A stretch of DNA of 64,000 nt from assembly GCF_021298855.1 (NCBI RefSeq), contig NZ_JAJTHI010000007.1:62001-126000 (forward strand), written 5' to 3'. Origin of the DNA: Gemmatimonas sp. (GTDB taxonomy: Bacteria; Gemmatimonadota; Gemmatimonadetes; Gemmatimonadales; Gemmatimonadaceae). How positions within the stretch are numbered: position 1 is the stretch's first letter; every line of letters starts with the position of its first letter. Below the pieces are notes generated by a model. It ran no database searches and was not told where the DNA came from. It saw only the letters and a program-made list of their open reading frames with translations. Both the position numbers and the translations under genes were made by a program. Positions 1 through 9,806 of this stretch are shown piece by piece.

Positions 1-690
1 GGGGGCGACACCTTCTGGGCCAAGTGGAACAACCTCTGGACCGCCGAGGAGGACCGGCACGGGGCGGTGCTGCACGACTACGCGCACGACAGCCGCATCC
101 TCGACAATCCGGTGCTCGAGCGCATGCAGTTCGAGTACCTCAAGGCGGGCTTCGAGCCGGAATGGGACAAGGACCCGTATCGGGTGTTCGTCTACACGTC
201 GCTGCAGGAGCGCGCCACGCAGGTGAGCCACGCCAACACCGGCAAGCTTGCCGGTGAGTACGAGCCGCTCATCGGTGAAGTCCTGGCCAACGTGGCCAAG
301 GAAGAGGCGCGGCACTACGTGTTCTACCGCGAGATCTTCAAGCGCGTGCTCGAGCGTGACCCCAGCAACGCCATGGTCTCGGCGTCGCTCATCATGCCCA
401 GCATCGAGATGCCGGGGGTGAGCATGCCGCACTTCCGCGAGATGGCCGACGTGATCCGCCGCGCGGGCATCTACGGGCCGCGCGACTACATCAGGATCGT
501 CGAGGATCTCATCAAGTTCTGGGCGCTCGACAAGGTCGAAGGGCTCAACGAGGCGGGCAAGAAGGCGCAGGAAAAGATCATGGCCATCACGGCGCGCCTC
601 GAACGCGTGGCCGACATGATGGAGACGCGCAGCAAGGCCAAGACCTTCTCGTTCAACGTCGCCTTCGCGCGCGAATTCGCGATGGACTGA
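1..690 (+). CDS. Acyl-ACP desaturase, 3' part (5' end outside window)
   Basis: The reading frame is open from the first base to a TGA at 688-690, giving 229 residues of the C-terminal part of a protein. Near the start is EEDRHG and about 80 residues later EEARHY. These match the two E-x-x-H iron-binding motifs of the soluble ferritin-like acyl-[acyl carrier protein] desaturases (FA_desaturase_2 family), whose di-iron centre puts a double bond into fatty acyl-ACP. Usual length is about 330 residues, so roughly the first third is missing only because the window starts inside the gene. The protein has no membrane segments, as expected. A strong stem-loop follows the stop codon. Family assignment is firm; substrate chain length and bond position cannot be read from the sequence. 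Confidence 0.9.
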   Translation, partial: GGDTFWAKWNNLWTAEEDRHGAVLHDYAHDSRILDNPVLERMQFEYLKAGFEPEWDKDPYRVFVYTSLQERATQVSHANTGKLAGEYEPLIGEVLANVAKEEARHYVFYREIFKRVLERDPSNAMVSASLIMPSIEMPGVSMPHFREMADVIRRAGIYGPRDYIRIVEDLIKFWALDKVEGLNEAGKKAQEKIMAITARLERVADMMETRSKAKTFSFNVAFAREFAMD

Positions 691-720
691 CCCGCACGGC
701 GCGAGCCCCGGCCGTGAGAC

Positions 721-761
721 GGGGGACGGTGTTCGCCGCAGCAGGGCGAGCGCCGTCCCCC
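721..761. terminator. Bidirectional hairpin between convergent genes
   Basis: A 16-base arm at 721-736 pairs with 746-761 (two G.U pairs, no mismatch) around a 9-base loop, followed by TTTT at 763-766. It lies between the convergent desaturase and ppc stop codons. This is a typical intrinsic terminator for the plus-strand desaturase and may also stop minus-strand transcripts. Confidence 0.8.
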
Positions 762-771
762 GTTTTCGCCT

Positions 772-3555
772 TCAGCCGGAATTCCTGAGCCCCGCGGCAA
801 TGCCGTTGATGGTGATGTGGATGCCACGTCGCACGAACGCGTCGGCCGCCCCTCCCGCCTCGGCGGTTTCCCGATGCCGCTGCAGCAGCGCGATCTGCAG
901 GTGATTGAGCGGGTCCATGTAGGGAAAGCGGTTCGCGATCGAGCGGGCCAGCAGGGGATTGTCCGCGAGCAGCTGGTCGGTGCCCGTGATCAGGCGCAAC
1001 GCGTCCCGGGTGCGCCGCCACTCGGCCTCGATGGCGCCGAAGATGCCGCGCCGCAGCGCCTCATCACGGACCAGCTCGGCGTAGCGCGACGCCACGCGCA
1101 GGTCACTCTTGGCCAGCACCATGTCCACGTTGCTGAGCAGGGTGCGGAAAAACGGCCAGTGGCGCGCCATGCGCTGCAGCACGGCCAGGCCGTCGGCCTG
1201 CTCCTCCAGCCATTCGGTGACCGCCGTGCCCACCCCGTACCACCCCGGCAGCATGCACCGGCACTGCGCCCACGAGAACACCCACGGAATGGCGCGCAGG
1301 TCCTCGATGCGATCGCCCGGCTTCCGGCTCGCCGGCCGGCTGCCAATGTTGAGCGTCGCGATCTCGGCCAGCGGGGTACTCTCGCGGAAGTACTGCGAGA
1401 AGCCCGGTGTGTCGTACACGAGCGCGCGATAGGCGCGATAGGCCTTGGCCGACAACTGCTCCATGACCGGATGAAAGGTGGCCGCGCGATGGGCCTGGTT
1501 CTCGTGGTCGGTGAGCGTAGCCTCGATCGTGGCCGCCACCAGCAACTCGAGGTTGCGGCGCCCCACGTCGGGAGCGGCATACTTGCTCGCGATCACCTCC
1601 CCCTGCTCGGTGAGCCGGATCTGCCCGGTCACGGCCCCCGCGGGCTGCGCGAGAATGGCCTCGTAGCTGGGGCCTCCGCCACGCCCGACGCTGCCGCCGC
1701 GCCCGTGGAAGAAGCGCAGGCGGACCCCCGCGTCGGTCGCCACGCGCATGAGCTCGAGTTCGGCGCGGTACAGCTCCCAGCCGCTCGTGAGAAAACCGCC
1801 GTCCTTGTTGCTGTCGCTGTAGCCCAGCATCACTTCCTGCCGGTCCGCGCATGAGCGCACGAGCGCACGATAGGCCGGCAGCGCGAAGGCGGCCGCCATC
1901 GTGGCGCCGGCGCGCTGCAAGTCGCTGATCGTCTCGAAGAGCGGAATGATGTGCAAGCCGAGGGTGGGCACCTCACCGCCCGTGACCAATCCCGCCTCCT
2001 TGAGCAGCAGCGCCACCTCCAGCAGATCCGAGACCCCATCGCACTTCGAGATGATGTAGCGGGGCAACGCCGCCGCACCGTAGCGCGCACGCCACTCGCG
2101 CAGCGCAAACACGATGGCCAGCTCGCCGCGGGCCTCGTCCGAGTAGGTGAGATACGGGGAGTGCAGCGGGCGGGCGTTCACCAGCTCGCCCGCCAGCAGC
2201 GTCACGCGCTCTGCCTCGGAGAGCGCGGCATAGTCGGCACACACACCGGCCCGCGCCAGCAGCTCCGCCACCACCCGCTCGTGCACATCGGCGTTCTGTC
2301 GCACGTCGAGCGGTGCCAGGTGGAACCCGAACACCGCGACGGCCGTGAGCAGGTGCCGCAGGCGTCCGCTCGCCAGCAAGGGCAGGCCCGTGTGCACCAG
2401 GGCGTCGTGCACCACCTGCAGGTCGGCGCGCAGGGCGTCGGGTGCCTCGTATGGCGCTGCATCCCCCAGCGCCGCGCGCGTGGGCGGGGGCAGCTCCAGC
2501 CGATGCATGGTGGCCACCAGGCGCGCGTACACGCCGCTCAAGGCACGCCGGTACGGCTCATCCAGGCGCTGCACCGACCGATCGGGTGAGGCGGCGGCAA
2601 GCGCATTGAGCGACGGCGTAGCCGGATGCAGGACGCTGGAGATGCTCAGCACCCCACCCAGCGCGTGCACTTCCTCGAGGTAGAAGTCGAACACCGCTGC
2701 CGCCTGCAACCGCAGGGTGTCGCGCAGGATGTCGGCCGTGACGAACGGATTGCCGTCGCGGTCGCCGCCGATCCAACTGCCCACCTGCAGGAAGGTACCG
2801 AACTCACCCGCGTCGTGCGGGAACCGCTCCGCGAGGAGTGCGGCGGCATGCGCGTACAGGCGCGGGACTTCCGTGAAGAAGGTGGTGCGAAAATAGGCAA
2901 TGCCGTTCTTTACCTCATCGAGCACCCGCAATCGCTCCCCGCGCACCAGACGGGTGTGCCAGAGGGTGAGCACCTGACGCTGCAAGGCCCGATCGTGCTC
3001 CGCCTGCTCTTCGGGGGTGAGCGCCAGCCGATCGCGCGCCGTGAGCAGGTCCGCAATGCGCTGCATGGCCACCTGTGTGCTCTGCCGCTGCACTTCGGTG
3101 GGGTGGGCGGTGAGCACCGGCATGACCAGACCCTGCGCGAAGAACTCGCGCAGTCTGGCGAACGCCACCTCGTCGCGGCCCAGAGCCCGGCGGACGGCAT
3201 CGATCGCGAACGCGAGCGAGCCCTGGCGGGGCGGCGAGCCCTCGCGCGCATGGGCACGGCGCCGGCGGGCCCGATGGGTATCCTCGGCGATGTTGGCCAG
3301 CTGCAGAAAGTAGGCGAAGGCCCGCACCACGCTGAGCATGACGCGCGGTGGCAACCCGTCCAGCAGGGCATGCAGCACCGCCCGGTCCTCGGCGCGGCCG
3401 TCGCGCGCAAAGCGCACGGCCGCCTGCCGCGTCTGCTCCACCAGCCCGAAGGTGTCGTCGCCCTCCTGCTCGCGGATCGCGTCACCCAACAGTCGGCCCA
3501 GCTCGCGAATGTCATCGCGGAGCGGGCGATCCTTGTCATCGCGGTCGTCCGTCAT
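772..3555 (-). CDS. ppc: Phosphoenolpyruvate carboxylase
   Basis: The 927-residue product matches phosphoenolpyruvate carboxylase, which adds bicarbonate to PEP to give oxaloacetate and so refills the TCA cycle. Visible family motifs are LTAHPTEVQRQS with the catalytic His at residue 151, GYSDSNKDGG, FHGRGGSVGRGGGP, and a C-terminus ending GLRNSG that corresponds to the family's conserved tail. Length is slightly above the usual 880-900. I chose the ATG at 3555, followed by a charged MTDDRDDKDR start; a frame-open extension to 3600 adds 15 unconvincing residues. No clear Shine-Dalgarno is visible. The gene lies downstream of the phosphodiesterase gene on the same strand, with a 74-base gap. 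Confidence 0.96.
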   Translation of the reverse strand: MTDDRDDKDRPLRDDIRELGRLLGDAIREQEGDDTFGLVEQTRQAAVRFARDGRAEDRAVLHALLDGLPPRVMLSVVRAFAYFLQLANIAEDTHRARRRRAHAREGSPPRQGSLAFAIDAVRRALGRDEVAFARLREFFAQGLVMPVLTAHPTEVQRQSTQVAMQRIADLLTARDRLALTPEEQAEHDRALQRQVLTLWHTRLVRGERLRVLDEVKNGIAYFRTTFFTEVPRLYAHAAALLAERFPHDAGEFGTFLQVGSWIGGDRDGNPFVTADILRDTLRLQAAAVFDFYLEEVHALGGVLSISSVLHPATPSLNALAAASPDRSVQRLDEPYRRALSGVYARLVATMHRLELPPPTRAALGDAAPYEAPDALRADLQVVHDALVHTGLPLLASGRLRHLLTAVAVFGFHLAPLDVRQNADVHERVVAELLARAGVCADYAALSEAERVTLLAGELVNARPLHSPYLTYSDEARGELAIVFALREWRARYGAAALPRYIISKCDGVSDLLEVALLLKEAGLVTGGEVPTLGLHIIPLFETISDLQRAGATMAAAFALPAYRALVRSCADRQEVMLGYSDSNKDGGFLTSGWELYRAELELMRVATDAGVRLRFFHGRGGSVGRGGGPSYEAILAQPAGAVTGQIRLTEQGEVIASKYAAPDVGRRNLELLVAATIEATLTDHENQAHRAATFHPVMEQLSAKAYRAYRALVYDTPGFSQYFRESTPLAEIATLNIGSRPASRKPGDRIEDLRAIPWVFSWAQCRCMLPGWYGVGTAVTEWLEEQADGLAVLQRMARHWPFFRTLLSNVDMVLAKSDLRVASRYAELVRDEALRRGIFGAIEAEWRRTRDALRLITGTDQLLADNPLLARSIANRFPYMDPLNHLQIALLQRHRETAEAGGAADAFVRRGIHITINGIAAGLRNSG

Positions 3556-3629
3556 GCGCCCAAGCTGCGCTCGGGCCTGTACGCCCGCAACGCACGCCAC
3601 CGGTGTTCAGTGCGACGTGCGTGCCCGGC

Positions 3630-4622
3630 TCAGCGCCGCGTCGGCGCCAGATCGAGCCCGCGCGCCACCACGTCGGGGAAGTCGCCAAAGATGCCGTCCA
3701 CCCCGAGCCGCACCATTTCGCGCACCTCCGCGACCGGGTCGCCACCGTACCGGGCGGCCAGAAAGACCGGCTCCGACCGCAGCGTCCACACGTGCACCTT
3801 GAGTCCGGCATCGTGTGCGTCGCGAATCACACGGGAGGGGACCGCCGCCGAGTCCGGTGCCACCACCAGTCGCTGGTTCACCCCCACCCCGTCGGCGAAG
3901 GTGGCAATGTCCCGCAGGCGGGCCGGCGTGAGCGCCCGCTCGCTCACGAGATACACCAGCCGCACGCGCGTCTGGCCGCGCAGCGCCCGCAGGTTGCCGT
4001 CCTCGAAGCTCTGGATGTAGACCGGGGCATCGCGACGGTCGAGCCCGCGCGCCCGCAGCGAGGCCAGCAGCGCCGGTTCGAGCGGCAGTCCGATGGCGCG
4101 ATGGTAGCTGGGGTGCTTGGTCTCGGGGTAGACCCCCACGACCCGCCCGCGGGCGCGCCCCAGCGAATCGGCCAGCGCCAGCACCTCGTCGAAGGTGGGA
4201 ATGGGGAACTGCCCATCGTAGGCGTGCGACCGGAACGACAACCGTTCCCTGGCCCGCAGCATGCGCAACTCGGCGAGCGTGAAGTCCTCGGTGAACCACC
4301 CGGTCATGGTGTCGCCGTCCACCACCTTGCGGGTGCGCCGCTCGGGAAACTTCGAGGCGACATCGGTGGTGCCCCCGATCTCGTTTTCGTGACGCGCCAC
4401 CAGCACCCCGTCTTTCGTGCTCACGAGATCGGGCTCGATGAAGTCCGCGCCCATCTCCACGGCCAGCGTGTACGCGGCCACCGTGTGCTCGGGACGGTGC
4501 CCGCTGGCCCCCCGGTGCGCAATGATGATGGGGCGATCCGTCGGCACGGGCTGGAGCGCGGGACGCATGCACGCCGTGGCGGCAAGCAGGACGGCGAAGC
4601 ACAGGGCGCGGCGTGGCGGCAT
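3630..4622 (-). CDS. Glycerophosphodiester phosphodiesterase, lipoprotein
   Basis: The 330-residue product begins with a short positively charged and hydrophobic signal ending LLAATAC, so Cys18 is a probable lipidation site, though this lipobox is imperfect. Mature sequence carries HRGASGHRPEHT, then EPDLVSTKDGVLVARHEN, the metal and substrate motifs of the GDPD/GlpQ family. The enzyme hydrolyses glycerophosphodiesters (deacylated phospholipids) to glycerol 3-phosphate and an alcohol, here outside the cytoplasm. The C-terminal LGVDGIFGDFPDVV is the usual family ending. The start at 4622 places the signal peptide at the N-terminus; the frame stays open far upstream but that part is not protein-like. 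Divergent from the ankyrin gene across about 200 bases. Confidence 0.93.
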   Translation of the reverse strand: MPPRRALCFAVLLAATACMRPALQPVPTDRPIIIAHRGASGHRPEHTVAAYTLAVEMGADFIEPDLVSTKDGVLVARHENEIGGTTDVASKFPERRTRKVVDGDTMTGWFTEDFTLAELRMLRARERLSFRSHAYDGQFPIPTFDEVLALADSLGRARGRVVGVYPETKHPSYHRAIGLPLEPALLASLRARGLDRRDAPVYIQSFEDGNLRALRGQTRVRLVYLVSERALTPARLRDIATFADGVGVNQRLVVAPDSAAVPSRVIRDAHDAGLKVHVWTLRSEPVFLAARYGGDPVAEVREMVRLGVDGIFGDFPDVVARGLDLAPTRR

Positions 4623-4820
4623 CACAGGCGGGAGACGAGAGGGACGCGGGAGAAAGAACCAGCGGACGGCCGGCCCTGCACGGTACTGCGTGGCGAGACG
4701 GGCTGCAGGGGCGTGGGCGAATTGATGGCCACTTTTTACCGGCTCGTCACGCGTCCCCCGTCTCCGACGGTGCGTTCGCCCGCCATTGACGGCGCCGCAG
4801 GCGCCCCGCAGGATAGTCCC

Positions 4821-5489
4821 ATGATCCCCGTCGCCCCCGAGTCGTTGCTGGCCGCGATCCGCGCCAACGATCAGTTGGCCGTCGTACGCCTGCTGGACGA
4901 GGACGCCAGCCGGGCCGGCATGCGGGCGAGTGGCGGCGAGTCGCTGGTGCTGCACGCCGCGTATGTGGGGGCGCTCGCCCTCGTGCCGCTGCTGCTGCGC
5001 GGGCGCCCGCTCGACGCCTGCGAGGCGGCGGCCCTTGGTGATGTGGCAGCGCTGCGGGCCGCCATCGAGAATGACGATGACGCCCGGGTGCGCCGCAGCA
5101 GCGACGGCTGGACCCCGCTGCACCTCGCCGCGTTCTTCGGCCGCGACGACGCCGTAGCGCTGCTCATTGACCACGGCGCGCCGCTCGACGCCCACGCCAC
5201 GAACGCCACGCGCAACACGCCACTGCACGCGGCGCTGGCCGGCGCCACCAGGCCCGGCATCGTGCGGCGCCTCATCCTGGCCGGCGCCGACGTCGAGGCG
5301 CGTGGCGCCGGCAACATCACCCCGCTCCACCTCGCAGCGTCGCGGGGTGATGAGGCCCTGTGCGATCTCCTGCTGGCACGTGGCGCCGACCCGCTGGCCA
5401 GCATGGAAGACGGGACGACGCCCGGCGCACTGGCCACGGCGCGTGGCTTCGGGGCATTGGGCGACCGTCTCGCCATGCTCGCCAAGTGA
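4821..5489 (+). CDS. Ankyrin-repeat protein
   Basis: A 222-residue protein made almost entirely of ankyrin repeats. Clear units are DGWTPLHLAAFFGRDDAVAL, then NTPLHAALAG, then NITPLHLAASRGDEALCDLL with LLARGADP; a degenerate repeat occupies the N-terminal 60 residues. Ankyrin stacks bind other proteins. There is no signal peptide or membrane segment, so it is probably cytoplasmic. The start at 4821 has AGGA seven bases upstream; an in-frame ATG at 4725 is possible but adds a proline-rich, non-repeat leader. It converges with the RND pump gene 21 bases downstream. The binding partner is unknown. Confidence 0.85.
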   Translation: MIPVAPESLLAAIRANDQLAVVRLLDEDASRAGMRASGGESLVLHAAYVGALALVPLLLRGRPLDACEAAALGDVAALRAAIENDDDARVRRSSDGWTPLHLAAFFGRDDAVALLIDHGAPLDAHATNATRNTPLHAALAGATRPGIVRRLILAGADVEARGAGNITPLHLAASRGDEALCDLLLARGADPLASMEDGTTPGALATARGFGALGDRLAMLAK

Positions 5490-5510
5490 GCCCCCACCGC
5501 ACGCGGCCGG

Positions 5511-8500
5511 CTAGGCCACGTGCGGCTCGATCGTGGCAGACAGCGGGATCGACGCCGAGGCTGACGCCTCCTCATCGTCGAGCGCCGGCGCCAGCAGCTT
5601 GTACAAGACAGGGGTGACGAGGCGGGCAATGAGCGTGCTGCTCACGAGCCCGCCAATGATGACCCAGGCCAGCGGCGAGTACAGTCCACTGCCCTGAAAC
5701 GCCAGCGGGAGCAGCCCACCGATGGCCGTGAAGGTGGTCAGGACGATGGGCAGGAAGCGCACTTCACCGGCGCGCTGGATCGCCTCGTCCAGCGCCACGC
5801 CTTCGCGGCGCAGCTGGTCGGTGAAATCCACGAGCAGGATACTCGTCTTGATTTCGATGCCCACGAGCGCCACGAAGCCGATCATGGCCGTGAAGCTCAG
5901 CGTGTACCCGCTGCACAGCAGGGCCACGATGCCCCCCACGACCCCGAGCGGGATCACGCTCGCCACCACCAGCGTCGTACGGAAGTCGCGGAACTCGAGC
6001 ACGAGGATGGCGAGGATGGCAAACACCGCCACTACCACGGCCCCGCCAATCCCTCCGAAGCTCTCCTCCCGGCTTTCGATCTCCCCGGCCGGCACGAGCC
6101 TGTAGCCCGTGGGCAAGGGAATGGCCTCCAGCTTCTCGATGACCTCGCGGGTGACCGCATCGGTGTTGTAGCCCGACTGCACGTAGCTGGTCACCGTGAC
6201 GGCGCGCTGCCGGTCCCGCCGGTCGATGGACGTGGGCGAGGAGGCGAAGCGCACCTGCGCGATCTGGGCGAGCGGCACCATGGACCCGGTCATGCTGCTC
6301 ACGAAGATGCGCTCGAGGGCATCGGGCGCCGGACGTCCCTCGTGCGCCATGCGCACCACGATCGGATACTCGTCACCGTTGTCGGCGCGGATCTTCCCCG
6401 CCTCGAGACCGGCAATGCCCAGCCGCAGCGTGCGCTCCACTTCGGCACTGGGGACCCCCAGCAGCCCCGCCTTCTGCTTGTCCACGACGAGGCGGAGATC
6501 GGACCGGCGCAGGCGCACGGGATTGTTCACGTACTGGGTACCGGCCGTCTCCTTGAACACCGTCTCGTACTGCGCGGCAATGCGCGCCAGCGTGTCGAGG
6601 TCCGTGCCTTCCACCCGCATCGCGATGGGCGCGTCGATGGGCGGACCGTTCACGAACTCCTTGAGTTCGATGCGCGCGCCGGGATACAGCGCCAGCAGGG
6701 TGCGCAGCGAGTCGAGCGTGCGCGGTGTCCGCTCCTCGTGATAGGCGTTGAGCAGCACCAGCAACTGCCCGCGGTTCGGGGCCTCGGCTCGCTGAAACAC
6801 ATTGTAGTAGACCTCGGGATTGTCCTTGCCCACGTTGGCAAAGACCCCACGCGTGTTGGCGTCCTGCATGACCACCTGCTCGGCATAGCGCACGGCCGCG
6901 TCGGTCTCCGCGAGCGACGTGCCTTCGGGCATGGTGATGTCCACGTGGTACTGCGGGGTACCGGCCTTGGGGAAGAGCGAGAAGCCCACCAGCGGCACGA
7001 GCCCCATGGCGGCAACCACGAGTGCGAACGACGCCACCAACGTGGCCCGCGGCCACGCCATGGCGCGGCGCAGCAGCGGCGCGTAGCTCCGCTTGATCCC
7101 GCCATCGAGCCACTGCAGCACCACGTTGCCATCGGCGTGCTCGTGGCGCGGCATGAGGCGACTGGCCAGCCACGGAATGATGGTGAGCGAGACCACCAGC
7201 GACGCCAGCACCGCGTACACCACCGCCAGTGGCAACGACCGGATGTAGCGTCCCGACAGCCCGGGGAGGAACAGCAGCGGCACGAAGGCAAAGATGAGGG
7301 TGCCGGTGGCGCCGAGCACCGCAACGCCGATCTGCCTGGTGGCTTCGATGGCGGCCTGCGTACGCGAGTACCCCTCGCGCAGGAACCGGGCGATGTTCTC
7401 GACCACCACGATGGAGTCGTCCACGAGCAGCCCGAGGGCGATGACGAAGCCCACGATGGACAGCTGGTTGATCGAGTAGCCGGTCGCGTAGAGCAGCATC
7501 ACCGCGATGGCGAGCGACGTGGGAATGGAGATCATCACGATGAGGCTGGCGCGGGTCCCCAGCGGCAGCAGCGTGAGCAGCACCAGACCGATGGCGATGG
7601 CGAAGTCCCAGCCCAGGCGCGAGAGACGCGCGTTGACGTTCGCGGACTGGTCGAATCCGCGCGCCAGGGACATGCCGGGCGGCAGGGTGGGTTCGAAGGC
7701 GTCGAGCACCTCCCACGCCCGGTCGCGCACCTCGGCGATGTTGCGCCCCTTCTGCACCGCGGCGGTCACGAAGAGCGCCCGCTGCCCGTTGTAGCGCCCC
7801 ACGTGCACCGCGTCCCCGTCGTTCCACTGCACGGTGGCCACATCCTGCACCCGCACGACGGCACCGTCACGGCCCCCCACCACGGTGCGCCCCACCTCAT
7901 CGGCGGTGCGATACCGGCCCAGCGTGGCCACGTTGTACCGCCGAGTGCCCACATCCACGGAGCCGCCGGGGATCTGCGTGTTGTCGCTCCCGAGCGCCTG
8001 CAGCACCTGCGCGGGCGTCAGGCGCAGCTGCGCCAGCCGACCAAGATCGAGGGTCACCTGCATTTCCCGCGGTGGGGCCGCCCAGCGGTCGGCCTGCTTC
8101 ACTCCCGGAACGCGCTCGAGCGCGTCCTCGAGGCGCTTGGCCACGTCGTCCATGCGGGCGTACGGCACCGAGGGCGCCACGAGCGCCAGCTGCAGCACGG
8201 CCAGATCGCTGTTCTCGTTGCGCTGCACCTCGAGTCGCTGCAGGGCCGCCGGCAGCATGGGGCGCAGCGCGTTGACCTCACGGATGACCTGATCGTACTT
8301 GCGGTCCGCATCGACTTCGGATTCGAACTCCACGCGAATCACGGTGAGGCCATCGGAGCTGGTGCTCTGGAGGTTCTTGAGATCCTCCAGCGTCCGCAGC
8401 TGCCGCTCGAGCGGCTCGGTGACCAGCTGCTCCATGTCTTCCGGGCTCGCGCCGGGATATACGGCCACCGCCGTGAAGATGGGAATGGGGAAATCGGGAT

Positions 8501-8621
8501 CCTCGGCGCGGGCGATGTTCATCCAGCTCACGGCGCCGAGGGCGGCGAACATGGCGAAGATGAGCACCGTGAACTGCCACCGCCGGACGGAGAATTCGGT
8601 GAGGGCGCTCAGCGGGTTCAC
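5511..8621 (-). CDS. RND efflux pump inner-membrane transporter (HAE1 type)
   Basis: The 1036-residue product has the two-fold repeated RND topology: one N-terminal helix, a large periplasmic loop, six helices, then the same arrangement again. The fourth helix reads GLLVDDSIVVVENI, the proton-relay segment of hydrophobe/amphiphile exporters of the AcrB/MexB group. It would use proton influx to push substrates from the periplasm or inner membrane into an outer-membrane channel. Start is a GTG at 8621 that overlaps the stop of the adaptor gene as GTGA, so translation is probably coupled. Downstream of tetR, outer-membrane factor and adaptor in one unit. Substrates cannot be read from the sequence. 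Confidence 0.95.
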   Translation of the reverse strand: MNPLSALTEFSVRRWQFTVLIFAMFAALGAVSWMNIARAEDPDFPIPIFTAVAVYPGASPEDMEQLVTEPLERQLRTLEDLKNLQSTSSDGLTVIRVEFESEVDADRKYDQVIREVNALRPMLPAALQRLEVQRNENSDLAVLQLALVAPSVPYARMDDVAKRLEDALERVPGVKQADRWAAPPREMQVTLDLGRLAQLRLTPAQVLQALGSDNTQIPGGSVDVGTRRYNVATLGRYRTADEVGRTVVGGRDGAVVRVQDVATVQWNDGDAVHVGRYNGQRALFVTAAVQKGRNIAEVRDRAWEVLDAFEPTLPPGMSLARGFDQSANVNARLSRLGWDFAIAIGLVLLTLLPLGTRASLIVMISIPTSLAIAVMLLYATGYSINQLSIVGFVIALGLLVDDSIVVVENIARFLREGYSRTQAAIEATRQIGVAVLGATGTLIFAFVPLLFLPGLSGRYIRSLPLAVVYAVLASLVVSLTIIPWLASRLMPRHEHADGNVVLQWLDGGIKRSYAPLLRRAMAWPRATLVASFALVVAAMGLVPLVGFSLFPKAGTPQYHVDITMPEGTSLAETDAAVRYAEQVVMQDANTRGVFANVGKDNPEVYYNVFQRAEAPNRGQLLVLLNAYHEERTPRTLDSLRTLLALYPGARIELKEFVNGPPIDAPIAMRVEGTDLDTLARIAAQYETVFKETAGTQYVNNPVRLRRSDLRLVVDKQKAGLLGVPSAEVERTLRLGIAGLEAGKIRADNGDEYPIVVRMAHEGRPAPDALERIFVSSMTGSMVPLAQIAQVRFASSPTSIDRRDRQRAVTVTSYVQSGYNTDAVTREVIEKLEAIPLPTGYRLVPAGEIESREESFGGIGGAVVVAVFAILAILVLEFRDFRTTLVVASVIPLGVVGGIVALLCSGYTLSFTAMIGFVALVGIEIKTSILLVDFTDQLRREGVALDEAIQRAGEVRFLPIVLTTFTAIGGLLPLAFQGSGLYSPLAWVIIGGLVSSTLIARLVTPVLYKLLAPALDDEEASASASIPLSATIEPHVA

Positions 8622-9793
8622 GGGGTGCGCCTCCCGGCGGCCGCAGTGAGCAGGGCCGCGCGGGCCGTCGTCGAGGCGGTGATGCTGTCGAGGAACGGCG
8701 TGGTGATGATGCGCACCGGCACCCCGGCGGTGACGTACGTGGCGCCGCGGGTAATGACGCGGGCCTCGGGGGCGAGCCCGTTGATGTGCACCTGATCTCC
8801 GGAGAGCGCGCCCACCGCCACCCGCTGGGGCGCAGCCACGGGCGCCCCGGCGCTGTCGACGCGAATGGTGTATACGGTGGCGGAGTCGCGATCGGCCTCG
8901 AGCAGGGCATCCACCGGAATGCGCATGGCCACCTGCTTCCCCTTCACGGCGATGCGGAGCTGACCCACCAGGCCGCTCGGCAGGGCATCGGCGCCGGTGA
9001 GTGACACCTCCACGGCGTAGGTGCCGGTGCGCGGATCGGCGGCGCGTCCCACGAGGATGACTTTGCCTTCGAAACGTGCCCGTGGCAGGGCGTCGAAGTG
9101 GGCCGTGGCCGCATCTCCCACCCGGATGCGCAGGGCATCGCGGTCGGGTACGCCGGCGCGCAGGACGCGGCCGCGGCGCGTTCCGCCCATGGTCATCACC
9201 GTGGTGCCGGGGCCGACGGTGCTGCCGGGAGCAACCTCACGGCGCAGTACGATGCCGGCCTCCGGTGCGGTGATGACGGCGTAGTCCCGGTTCACGCGGG
9301 CCGTCGCCAGATCGGCGCGCGCGGCGTCGAGTGCCGAGGTGGCATCCTGCAGCTGGGCCAGCGTGGCAACGCTGTCGGCCGCCAGGCGCTGCACCCGTGC
9401 CTGATCACGCTGGGCCTTGTCGGTGGCCACCTGCGCCTTGGCCACGGCGGCGTCGATCTCACGCAGGTCGAGCGAGGCGAGGATCTGGCCACGCTGCACG
9501 GTGGCGCCTTCGTCCACGAGCACGCGGGTAACGACCCCACCGATCTTGAAGGCCAGCGGAATCTCGTCGCGCGATTCGAAGGTGCCGGTGGCGGTCACCA
9601 CCGCCATGGAGTCGCCGGGGTTGAGCGTCGCGACGGTGACCGGGACGGGGGCGGCGCGCAGCGTCGGCGCATCGGTGGCCGCCGTGTCGCCGGTGCGGCC
9701 GCAGGCGGCGAGCAGAGGCGCGACGAGCAGGAGCGGGGTCCGGGGGAAGCGGGCGGGCAACGCCATGGCGGGGGTCCGGGTTGAAGGGCGCAT
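8618..9793 (-). CDS. RND efflux adaptor (membrane fusion protein), lipoprotein
   Basis: The 391-residue periplasmic adaptor carries an N-terminal signal ending LLAAC, with Cys31 the likely lipidation site. After it come a biotin-lipoyl-like beta segment (IPLAFKIGGVVTRVLVDEGATVQRGQ), an alpha-helical hairpin rich in Ala, Asp and Gln, and the matching lipoyl half around APEAGIVLRREVAPGS. This is the order found in HlyD/AcrA adaptors that bridge pump and TolC-type channel. I used ATG 9793; ATG 9766 also gives an intact signal. Fourteen bases separate it from the upstream outer-membrane factor stop, and its own stop overlaps the pump start by four bases. Confidence 0.93.
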   Translation of the reverse strand: MRPSTRTPAMALPARFPRTPLLLVAPLLAACGRTGDTAATDAPTLRAAPVPVTVATLNPGDSMAVVTATGTFESRDEIPLAFKIGGVVTRVLVDEGATVQRGQILASLDLREIDAAVAKAQVATDKAQRDQARVQRLAADSVATLAQLQDATSALDAARADLATARVNRDYAVITAPEAGIVLRREVAPGSTVGPGTTVMTMGGTRRGRVLRAGVPDRDALRIRVGDAATAHFDALPRARFEGKVILVGRAADPRTGTYAVEVSLTGADALPSGLVGQLRIAVKGKQVAMRIPVDALLEADRDSATVYTIRVDSAGAPVAAPQRVAVGALSGDQVHINGLAPEARVITRGATYVTAGVPVRIITTPFLDSITASTTARAALLTAAAGRRTP

Positions 9794-9806
9794 GGTCTGT
9801 ATTGGC

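Noticed and set aside
2626-4020. Long plus-strand frame over ppc and the phosphodiesterase gene
   Set aside because: Antisense to two identified enzymes and not protein-like.
4623-5330. Upstream extension of the phosphodiesterase frame to 5330
   Set aside because: The extra residues run antisense to the ankyrin gene and precede a clear signal peptide, which should be at the N-terminus.
6342-8795. Open frame of 817 codons antisense to the RND pump gene
   Set aside because: Shadow frame; low-complexity His/Gly/Arg sequence and no plausible start signal.
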